From Actinomadura physcomitrii (GTDB lineage: Bacteria; Actinomycetota; Actinomycetes; Streptosporangiales; Streptosporangiaceae), in contig NZ_WBMS02000042.1 of assembly GCF_008923205.2 (NCBI RefSeq), positions 23,163 to 87,162 on the forward strand: a stretch of DNA of 64,000 nt, read 5' to 3'. Every line of letters starts with the position of its first letter. Position 1 is the first letter of the stretch. This document shows positions 8,575 to 14,254 of this stretch, piece by piece. The notes below the pieces were generated by a model, which was not told where the DNA came from, did no database searches, and saw only the letters and a list, made by a program, of their open reading frames with translations. A program made the position numbers and the translations under genes.

Positions 8575-8602
8575 GAGAATGACATTCTCATTTTGAAGAA
8601 TG
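8575..8602. promoter_or_regulatory. palindromic operator upstream of the aldehyde dehydrogenase
   Basis: GAGAATGACATTCTC (8575-8589) is a perfect 7-1-7 palindrome. A third half-site AGAATG follows at 8597-8602, giving three alternating AGAATG/CATTCT units before the start codon at 8656. The form suits a TetR- or Fur-family dimer; the regulator is not in the window. Confidence 0.5.
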
Positions 8603-8655
8603 AAGTATGTCGACGAGTTGATCGGGCTCCATGGCGTGAGGGAAGTGAGGCACGG

Positions 8656-10110
8656 ATGACTGTGCGATCGGTACTGGACGACATAAGCAAGCGTCCCGGT
8701 TCCGGGGAGGTGATCCCGGTCATCGACCCCGTGACCGAAGAGCAGATCACCGAGTTCACCGACGGCGGAGCCGAAGCCGTGGACGAGGCGGTCGCGCGGG
8801 CCCGGGCGTCCTTCGAGTCGGGCGTCTGGTCCGGCATGCCGGACCGCGAGCGAGCCAAGATCATGTGGCGTATCGCTGACCTCATCGAGGAGAACGCCGA
8901 CGAGCTGAACCGGCTCGACTCGCTCAACACCGGAATGCCGCTGATCGCGGCGGAGATGATCCTGCCCACCTGCGCCGAGATGTTCCGCTACTACGCGGGA
9001 TGGTGCACCAAGACCGAGGGCAGCGCGTTCGACGTCCAGATGACCGCCGGGATCACCGGCGCGCAGGCCGACCTGCACGCCTACACACTCAAGGAGCCCT
9101 ATGGCGTGGTGGGGCTGATCTTCCCCTGGAACGGCCCGATCTTCAACGCGTGCGCCAAGCTCGCCCCGGCCCTCGCCGCCGGTTGCAGCAGCGTCGTCAA
9201 GCCGGCTGAGGAGACACCGCTGTCGGCGCTCGTCCTGGAGAGGATCCTCGCGGAAGCGGGCGTCCCCGAAGGCGTGGTGAACCTCGTGCTCGGATACGGG
9301 CACACCGCAGGCGCGGCACTGAGCGCGCACCCTGGCGTGGACAAGATCGCCTTCACCGGCTCGACCGAGGTCGGCAAGCAGATCGTGCAGGCGGCCTCGG
9401 GCAACTTGAAGAAGGTCATGCTGGAGCTGGGCGGCAAGTCGCCCGTGCTCATCTACGACGACGCCGACATGGACACGGCGATCTTCTCCGCGGCGATGGG
9501 CATCTTCGTCCACTCCGGCCAGGGGTGCGTCTGCGGATCCCGCATCTTCGTCCAGCGCAGCTCCTACGACCAGGTCGTCGAGGGCCTCGCGGGAATCGCC
9601 AACTCCCTGCAGCTCGGCGGCCCCAAAGAAGACGGAGCCGTCATCGGCCCGCTGATCAGCGCCAAGCAGCTCACCCGCGTCATGGGCTTCGTCGACGAGG
9701 GTAAGCGCGACGGCGTCGAGGTCATCACCGGCGGGCACCGGCTGGACCGGCGCGGATACTTCGTGCACCCCACCGTGCTCACCAACGTCGACCGCGGGAT
9801 GCGGCTCTACCAGCAGGAGATCTTCGGGCCGGTGGTCACGGTCCTGCCGTTCGACGACGATGACGAAGCCGTCGCGCTGGCCAACGACACCAGCTACGGG
9901 CTGGCGGGCAGCGTGTACACCCAGAACATCAGCCGTGCTCACCGTCTTGCGAAGCGTCTTCAGGCGGGAACCGTCACGCTGAACTGCCAGCTGGTCTACG
10001 ACCATGCTCTTCCGTTCGGCGGCTACAAGCAGTCCGGCTGGGGTCACGAGTTCGGCCGCGAAGGCATCGAGTCGTACATGCAGACCAAGACGGTCTACAC
10101 CCAGCTGTAA
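8656..10110 (+). CDS. NAD(P)-dependent aldehyde dehydrogenase
   Basis: A 484-residue ALDH-superfamily enzyme that oxidises an aldehyde to its acid. The Rossmann region carries FPWNGPIFN and KPAEETPLSAL. The nucleotide loop is FTGSTEVGK, the general-base Glu is in ELGGKSP, and the catalytic Cys is in GQGCVCGSR. The C-terminal oligomerisation segment includes EIFGPV and PFGGYKQSGWGHEFG. The family is betaine-aldehyde/phenylacetaldehyde-like, but the substrate cannot be told. I chose the ATG at 8656, with GTGAGG five bases upstream, rather than a TTG at 8593 that would sit inside the operator. No redox partner or pathway gene is adjacent. Confidence 0.9.
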   Translation: MTVRSVLDDISKRPGSGEVIPVIDPVTEEQITEFTDGGAEAVDEAVARARASFESGVWSGMPDRERAKIMWRIADLIEENADELNRLDSLNTGMPLIAAEMILPTCAEMFRYYAGWCTKTEGSAFDVQMTAGITGAQADLHAYTLKEPYGVVGLIFPWNGPIFNACAKLAPALAAGCSSVVKPAEETPLSALVLERILAEAGVPEGVVNLVLGYGHTAGAALSAHPGVDKIAFTGSTEVGKQIVQAASGNLKKVMLELGGKSPVLIYDDADMDTAIFSAAMGIFVHSGQGCVCGSRIFVQRSSYDQVVEGLAGIANSLQLGGPKEDGAVIGPLISAKQLTRVMGFVDEGKRDGVEVITGGHRLDRRGYFVHPTVLTNVDRGMRLYQQEIFGPVVTVLPFDDDDEAVALANDTSYGLAGSVYTQNISRAHRLAKRLQAGTVTLNCQLVYDHALPFGGYKQSGWGHEFGREGIESYMQTKTVYTQL

Positions 10111-10125
10111 GGGTGCGACCTCGCC

Positions 10126-10719
10126 TCAGTGACTCCAACGGGGCGCCGTCCTGTCCGTGCGGGCGCCGTCATCGGCAACCGGGCGGCGAGGCTGGGCCGG
10201 TGGCTCCCCGGGAACTCGCCCGAGGAGCCACAAGGCATCAGACGGCGCGGATCGAGTCGGGTTTCGAACGGTTGCGGATCTTGTCGAAGGCGTCCAGGTG
10301 CCGCAGCAGGCGTCGCCGTCCGCCGAGTCGGCAGCGCTCTTGCCGAGGGTGTCGGCGTCGGCCTTGACCGTGTAGACCTCCCACGGTTCGCCGCCGGGGC
10401 CGTGGACCCAGACCTTGTCCTGCAGCGCGTAGCAGCACGAGGTGTCGTTCTCTTCCAGGGTCACGAGGCCGGCGTCCGTCAGACGCTTCGTCGCGTCGGT
10501 GACGAGCCCGGAGCCCTCGACCTCGACGCCGAGGTGGTCCATGCGGGTCGGCTCGTCGGCCTCGCCCTCGATCAGGACGAGCTTGAGCGGCGGCTCGGTG
10601 ATGGCGAAGTTGGCGTAGCCCGGCCGGAGCTTGGCCGGCTCGGTGCCGAACAGCTTGGAGTAGAAGGCGATCGAGCCTTCCAGGTCGGACACGCGCAGAG
10701 CGAGCTGGACGCGGGACAT
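10126..10719 (-). CDS. arsI: ArsI/CadI-family organoarsenical C-As lyase
   Basis: A 197-residue protein of the vicinal-oxygen-chelate fold. ArsI uses Fe(II) and oxygen to cleave the C-As bond of trivalent methylarsenic and aromatic arsenicals. Visible features are the N-terminal MSRVQLALRVSDLEGSIAFYSKLFG, a metal-ligand His in MDHLGVEV, the vicinal substrate-binding Cys pair in NDTSCCYALQDKVWV, and a C-terminal ligand Glu in GEPWEVYTV. The tail after ADGDACC is long and unlike relatives, and another frame there also looks plausible (LDAFDKIRNRSKP). It is transcribed away from arsR, with operator palindromes between. Confidence 0.88.
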   Translation of the reverse strand: MSRVQLALRVSDLEGSIAFYSKLFGTEPAKLRPGYANFAITEPPLKLVLIEGEADEPTRMDHLGVEVEGSGLVTDATKRLTDAGLVTLEENDTSCCYALQDKVWVHGPGGEPWEVYTVKADADTLGKSAADSADGDACCGTWTPSTRSATVRNPTRSAPSDALWLLGRVPGEPPAQPRRPVADDGARTDRTAPRWSH

Positions 10720-10765
10720 GCGGTTCCTCCTCGGGTCGTGGGCGGTGCCGGCTCCGGGTCGCTGT

Positions 10766-10781
10766 TTAGATGCCTGTCTAA
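10766..10781. promoter_or_regulatory. ArsR operator 1 (TTAGA-N6-TCTAA)
   Basis: TTAGATGCCTGTCTAA is an inverted repeat with 5-bp arms and a 6-bp spacer. It sits between arsI and arsR. The same palindrome with a different spacer recurs at 10828-10843, which argues for a real operator. Confidence 0.7.
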
Positions 10782-10811
10782 GCAGCCCGTGGCCCGAGTT
10801 TGCATCCGTGC

Positions 10812-10843
10812 ATAGATGGATGTCAAATTAGAGGCATGTCTAA
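10812..10843. promoter_or_regulatory. ArsR operators 2 and 3, covering the arsR start codon
   Basis: TTAGA-GGCATG-TCTAA at 10828-10843 repeats operator 1 exactly in its arms, and its spacer and right arm contain the arsR ATG (10836). Directly abutting it, 10812-10827 reads ATAGA-N6-TCAAA, a degenerate third copy. Binding here would block both initiation of transcription and access to the start codon. Confidence 0.68.
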
Positions 10844-11213
10844 CCAGCGGCTGCCGATCGTGAACTCCGCCGACGCCGAGGGAGCGTGCTGCACGCCCCT
10901 GGTCTGCGAGCCGTTGAGCGAGACCGAGGCGGCCGAGCTGGCGCCGCTGTTCAAGGCCCTCGCCGACCCTGTCCGGTTGCGTCTGCTGTCGCTGATCGCC
11001 TGCCACGAGGGCGGCGAGGCGTGCGTATGCGACCTGACCGCCGCGTTCGACCTCACGGCGCCGACCATCAGCCATCACCTGAAGGTGCTCAAGCAGGCCG
11101 GGTTGATCGACTCCGAGCGGCGCGGGACCTGGGTCTACTACTGGCTCAACCCCGGCGTCCTTGAGCGGCTGTCGGCGATCCTGGGGCCGCGCGTCACCGC
11201 GGCCGTTTCGTGA
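10836..11213 (+). CDS. arsR: ArsR arsenic-responsive repressor
   Basis: A 125-residue ArsR/SmtB winged-helix repressor. The HTH is seen in LFKALADPVRLRLLSLI and LTAPTISHHLKVLKQAGLI. Cys18 and Cys19 (GACCTPLVC, with Cys24) and the CVC of EACVCDL, near residues 68-70, resemble the As(III)-binding cysteines described for the Corynebacterium glutamicum ArsR type. I placed the start at the ATG at 10836, inside the operator. It heads an operon with the acr3 remnant and arsC, and probably also controls the divergent arsI. Confidence 0.93.
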   Translation: MSNQRLPIVNSADAEGACCTPLVCEPLSETEAAELAPLFKALADPVRLRLLSLIACHEGGEACVCDLTAAFDLTAPTISHHLKVLKQAGLIDSERRGTWVYYWLNPGVLERLSAILGPRVTAAVS

Positions 11214-11262
11214 CCGGCGCCGAACCGGACATCCAGGTCGCCCACCAGGACGACGGCCGTGG

Positions 11263-11364
11263 GACGTCGCCCGGATCGCGCTGGCGACGCTGGCGTTCAC
11301 CGCCGCCGGCAACAACTTCGAGTTGGCGCTGCGCCGCCGCCTCACCCCGCAGGAGACCCCATGA
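11263..11364 (+). pseudogene. remnant of ACR3 arsenite efflux pump
   Basis: The frame ending at the TGA at 11362-11364 reads IALATLAFTAAGNNFELA and then LRRRLTPQETP. LAFTAAGNNFELA is the signature of a late membrane helix of ACR3-family arsenite antiporters. The other roughly 320 residues are missing, and the two preserved pieces look fused by deletion. The stop overlaps the arsC ATG (ATGA), as expected for the true 3' end of acr3 in an arsR-acr3-arsC operon. No intact arsenite exporter is present in the window. Confidence 0.65.
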
Positions 11365-11780
11365 CCCAGACCGCCGATGTGCCCGAGGTGCTGTTCGTGT
11401 GCGTCCACAACGCCGGACGCTCCCAGATGGCCGCCGCCCTGCTCGACCACCACGCCGCCGGACGGGTCCGCGTCCGCTCGGCCGGGTCCGCGCCCGCCGA
11501 CGAGATCAACCCCGCCGTCCGCGCGGTGATGGCCGAACTCGGCCTGGACCTGTCCAAGGAGTTCCCCAAGCCTCTCACCGGCGAAGCCGTCCAGGCCGCC
11601 GACGTGGTCATCACCATGGGCTGCGGCGACGTCTGCCCCGTGTTCCCCGGCAAGCGCTACCTGGACTGGCAGCTTGACGACCCCGCCGGCCGGCCGATCG
11701 AGAACGTCCGGCCCATCCGTGACGAGATCGACGCCCGCGTTCGCGCCCTGCTCGCCGAACTCCTGCCCGCCGACGAGTGA
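11361..11780 (+). CDS. arsC: arsenate reductase, low-molecular-weight phosphatase type
   Basis: A 139-residue protein that reduces arsenate to arsenite. The P-loop CVHNAGRSQ (residues 14-22) carries the nucleophilic Cys. AGSAPADEINPAV and the later VVITMGCGDVCPVFPGKRYLDW, which carries two further Cys and the catalytic-Asp region, fit the actinobacterial thioredoxin- or mycothiol-linked ArsC family. Translation starts at an ATG overlapping the acr3-remnant stop. The product arsenite has no pump in this operon, so either a pump elsewhere is used or the operon is impaired. Confidence 0.92.
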   Translation: MTQTADVPEVLFVCVHNAGRSQMAAALLDHHAAGRVRVRSAGSAPADEINPAVRAVMAELGLDLSKEFPKPLTGEAVQAADVVITMGCGDVCPVFPGKRYLDWQLDDPAGRPIENVRPIRDEIDARVRALLAELLPADE

Positions 11781-11805
11781 CCGCGCCGGTCTTCCCCAGG
11801 TCTGG

Positions 11806-11834
11806 TTCATCGTCTATCGTCGATGGACGATGAA
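11806..11834. promoter_or_regulatory. 29-bp near-perfect palindrome over the second arsR start
   Basis: The arms TTCATCGTC (11806-11814) and GACGATGAA (11826-11834) are exact reverse complements around an almost symmetric centre. The only breaks in symmetry are at 11815/11825 and the central base. The right arm contains the ATG at 11830, so the site covers the start of the second ArsR gene. This is the expected form of an autoregulatory ArsR/SmtB operator. Confidence 0.7.
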
Positions 11835-12180
11835 AGAGGGGAAAGGGCCGCTCGACCGGCCGACCGCCACCGAGTACGCGTCCTGGTTCAAGGCGCTGGC
11901 CGACCCGACGCGCGTCCAGATCGTGTCCCTGCTCGCCCGGCAGGGGCGGCCGATGAACGTCGGCGAGATCGTCGACGCCGTCCACGTCGGGCAGTCGACG
12001 GTGTCCGCACACCTGAAGGTGCTGGCCGAGGTCCGGTTCGTGCTGGTCGACCGGCACGGCACCTCCCGCTTCTACCGGATCAACACCGCGTGCGTGGAGT
12101 GCTTCCCCACTGCCGCCGACTTGGTCATGGGACGCCCCGCACCGGCCGCGGCGGCCTGCCCGCCCCAAGGAGACGCCTGA
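11830..12180 (+). CDS. second ArsR-family regulator
   Basis: A 116-residue winged-helix regulator (ASWFKALADPTRVQIVSLLARQ; VGQSTVSAHLKVLAEVRFV). It lacks the CVC metal site of the first ArsR. Cysteines occur instead at the C-terminus (TACVECFP, AAACPP), as in ArsR proteins that bind thiophilic metalloids through C-terminal cysteines. Its start codon lies inside the 29-bp palindrome, which suggests autoregulation and possibly a leaderless or very short leader transcript. Its stop overlaps the start of the acetyltransferase gene, so the two form one unit that may respond to an organoarsenical; that is inference. Confidence 0.87.
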   Translation: MKEGKGPLDRPTATEYASWFKALADPTRVQIVSLLARQGRPMNVGEIVDAVHVGQSTVSAHLKVLAEVRFVLVDRHGTSRFYRINTACVECFPTAADLVMGRPAPAAAACPPQGDA

Positions 12181-12767
12181 TGCCCGACGCCCGCCATCAT
12201 CCAAGCCGCCGACCCGCGGCTGACCGGAAGAACGCCATGCCACGCCCCCAGCGCAGGCCCCTCGGCATCGCCATCCGCGCCATGGAACGCCACGACGCCG
12301 ACCAGGTACTGGCGATCTACCAGCACGGCCTGGACACCGGAAACGCCGGCTTCGAGACCACCGCCCCCACCTGGCAGGAATTCGACGCGGCCAAGCTCGA
12401 TCGCCACCGATTCGTCGCGACCGACCCCGCCGCCGAGCCGAGTGGCGACGTGCTCGGCTGGATCGCAGCCGGCCACGTCTCCGACCGCTGCTGCTATGCG
12501 GGGGTGGTGGAGCACAGCATCTACATCAGCCCCCACGCCCGCGGCCAAGGCATAGGCGCGGCCCTGCTGACCGTGTTCATCGCCGCCACCGAGGCCGACG
12601 ACATCTGGACCATCCAGACCGGTATCTTTCCCGAGAACACCCCGAGCCTCCGCCTGCACACCAAGGCCGGGTTCCGCACAGTGGGCACCCGCCGCCGACT
12701 CGGCCGCCTGCACGGCCGATGGCGCGATGTCGTGCTGCTCGAACGCCGAAGCCCGACCGTCGGGTAA
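12180..12767 (+). CDS. ArsN-like N-acetyltransferase (arsinothricin/phosphinothricin type)
   Basis: A 195-residue GNAT enzyme. IAIRAMERHDADQVLAIYQHGLDTGNAGFETTAP is the typical N-terminus of the PAT/ArsN family, which acetylates the amino group of phosphinothricin or the arsenic antibiotic arsinothricin. The acetyl-CoA loop is SPHARGQGIGAALL, followed by IFPENTPSLRLHTKAGFR. The ATG at 12180 overlaps the arsR stop (TGATG) and follows AAGGAG at seven bases; the ATG at 12237 after GGAAG is an alternative giving 176 residues. The arsenic-island setting favours ArsN over a general PAT, but the substrate is not proven. Confidence 0.82.
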   Translation: MPDARHHPSRRPAADRKNAMPRPQRRPLGIAIRAMERHDADQVLAIYQHGLDTGNAGFETTAPTWQEFDAAKLDRHRFVATDPAAEPSGDVLGWIAAGHVSDRCCYAGVVEHSIYISPHARGQGIGAALLTVFIAATEADDIWTIQTGIFPENTPSLRLHTKAGFRTVGTRRRLGRLHGRWRDVVLLERRSPTVG

Positions 12768-12779
12768 CCGGGGCGGGGG

Positions 12780-12986
12780 TCAGGTGACCACCTGGTAGCC
12801 GGCCTCGGCGATCGCCGCATGCACTGCCGACTCCTCGACGTCTCCGGCGCCGACGACCGTGACGAGACCCGCGGGTACGTCGACGCGCACGTCCTGGACG
12901 CCGCGCAGCGGCAACAGCTCTTCCTTGATGGCCGAAGCGCAGTGCCCGCAGCTCATGCCGGACACCGAGATCGACAGGTCGCTCAT
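12780..12986 (-). CDS. copZ: CopZ-like heavy-metal-associated chaperone
   Basis: A 68-residue single HMA domain. The metal motif GMSCGHC lies at residues 10-16 in a beta-alpha-beta ferredoxin-like fold (SISVSGMSCGHCASAIKEEL, then VDVPAGLVTVVG and IAEAGYQVV). It would carry Cu(I) to the P-type ATPase encoded nearby on the other strand. It is divergent from the copper island, with a shared regulatory region of about 190 bases. Confidence 0.9.
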   Translation of the reverse strand: MSDLSISVSGMSCGHCASAIKEELLPLRGVQDVRVDVPAGLVTVVGAGDVEESAVHAAIAEAGYQVVT

Positions 12987-13093
12987 CTGGAACCTCCCGC
13001 CGGACGCGCCGATGCGACGGCGCGTCCGCTCAACCGGTGATCGATGGTGGTACGCGGACGGCCGCTCCGCGGTTCACCGTTGCGGTCCGCAAT

Positions 13094-13111
13094 GTACTAC
13101 GGTTTGTAGTC
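13094..13111. promoter_or_regulatory. ACTAC-N5-GTAGT palindrome in the copper-island promoter region
   Basis: ACTAC (13096-13100) and GTAGT (13106-13110) form an inverted repeat between copZ and the first membrane gene, with a further GTAGTAC half-site at 13162-13168. The half-sites resemble those of BlaI/CopY-type repressors, which control copper genes in some actinobacteria, though the spacer is one base longer than the form I know. No such regulator is encoded here. Confidence 0.4.
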
Positions 13112-13172
13112 GGTGGCTGGGGGCCCACGGAAAGCGTCGAAGCGGCCGGTGTAATGTCCGCGTAGTACCGCC

Positions 13173-13850
13173 GTGGTTTCGAGCGAGGTCATGCGTCCTC
13201 CCGGATGGTTCCGCCTGATGCGCGCCGGGGCATTCGCCGCGGTGTGCGTCGTGGTGTCCCAGGTGGGGCATGACATGTTCGCCGAACGACCGGCGCCCTT
13301 CTGGGCGGGATGCGCCGCCCTGGCCGGTGTGGGCGGCGTCGGGTACTGCCTTGCGGACCGGCGGCGTCCGGCGTGGTGGATCCTGCTGGCCGTAGAGGTC
13401 GTCCAGTTCGCCTTGCATTCGTGGTTCAGCTTCTGCGCATCGCCGGCATCAGAACCGTGGCCTCCGGCGGCCGGAACGCACGGTGCTGGAGCGCATATGG
13501 CCGGCATGCAGGCCGCACAGGTCGGTGACGCAGGCGTGAGCCACGGCGCCTGCATGTCCGTGGGGATGCTCGCCGCCCACGCGCTGGCCGGAGCGGTGGC
13601 CGCGGGCTGGCTGTACGCGGGGGAGCGGGCGCTGTGGCGCGCCCTCATGGTGATCGCCGATTTCCTGGTCGAACGCGCGCTCCAGGTCCTGGTCCTGCTG
13701 CTGGGGCACGTGGTGGCCCCGGTGGTCGGGCCGCTCGCCGTGGCCACCGGGAGAGGCGAGGACGAACCGCCTCCAGAGACGACCGCTTTGCGGCATGTGC
13801 TCGTCCGCCGCGGTCCTCCTTCGCCGCCGCGCGCTCTCGCCCGGGTCTGA
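13173..13850 (+). CDS. copper-island Met/His-rich membrane protein, copy 1
   Basis: A 225-residue protein of unknown function. About four hydrophobic segments are visible: residues 16-32, 42-58, 69-85 and 130-150. Between the third and fourth is a loop with HGAGAHMAGM, a likely copper-binding Met/His cluster; a soluble tail ends in RHVLVRRGPPSPP. It is clearly paralogous to the gene at 16953: both share the middle loop, the AAH-LAGA-AGWLY-GERALW block and the (R/H)H-x-VRRGPP tail. The GTG at 13173 gives the longest form; the ATG at 13191 is possible, but its GAGG is too close to be a good site. Confidence 0.72.
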   Translation: MVSSEVMRPPGWFRLMRAGAFAAVCVVVSQVGHDMFAERPAPFWAGCAALAGVGGVGYCLADRRRPAWWILLAVEVVQFALHSWFSFCASPASEPWPPAAGTHGAGAHMAGMQAAQVGDAGVSHGACMSVGMLAAHALAGAVAAGWLYAGERALWRALMVIADFLVERALQVLVLLLGHVVAPVVGPLAVATGRGEDEPPPETTALRHVLVRRGPPSPPRALARV

Positions 13851-14044
13851 CCCGACCGGGCTGAGCGCCTCGGCCCTCGTCGTCACATCGCCCGCCCGCC
13901 GCCGCAGAGGCGCGGGCCCGTCGCGCTGCTTCCGATCCGAACCGGATGGGTGGCGCGGTCCGTACACCTACGTGGGTCACGACCTGTGACCGGGATGGCG
14001 GCGTCACGGCGGCGACGTTCTCGCTCTTCCTTGGAGGACTCCGT

Positions 14045-14254
14045 ATGACGTTGAAATCCGCGCCGGACGTTCGTCCGCCGCTCCAACTGGCCGGCTTCGC
14101 GGTGCTGCTCGCCGCGTTGTTCGCCGCGGCCTTCTTCACCGGTCGGCTGGCCGGTCCCGTCGGGCCGGGGATGCACCGGGTCGCGCCCGGCGCCGCCGAC
14201 TCGGCGCCGCCCGACCAGGGCTCGCACGGCATGACCGGGATGGACATGCCGTGA
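14045..14254 (+). CDS. small membrane protein with Met/His copper-type tail
   Basis: A 69-residue protein. One helix (residues 15-38, LQLAGFAVLLAALFAAAFFTGRLAG) is followed by a periplasm-facing tail ending HGMTGMDMP. Such Met/His endings are common in actinobacterial copper proteins. A strong GGAGG stands 8 bases before the ATG. The stop overlaps the copA GTG start (GTGA), so the two are translationally coupled. I do not recognise a named family; a copper-delivery role is inferred from composition and position. Confidence 0.75.
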   Translation: MTLKSAPDVRPPLQLAGFAVLLAALFAAAFFTGRLAGPVGPGMHRVAPGAADSAPPDQGSHGMTGMDMP

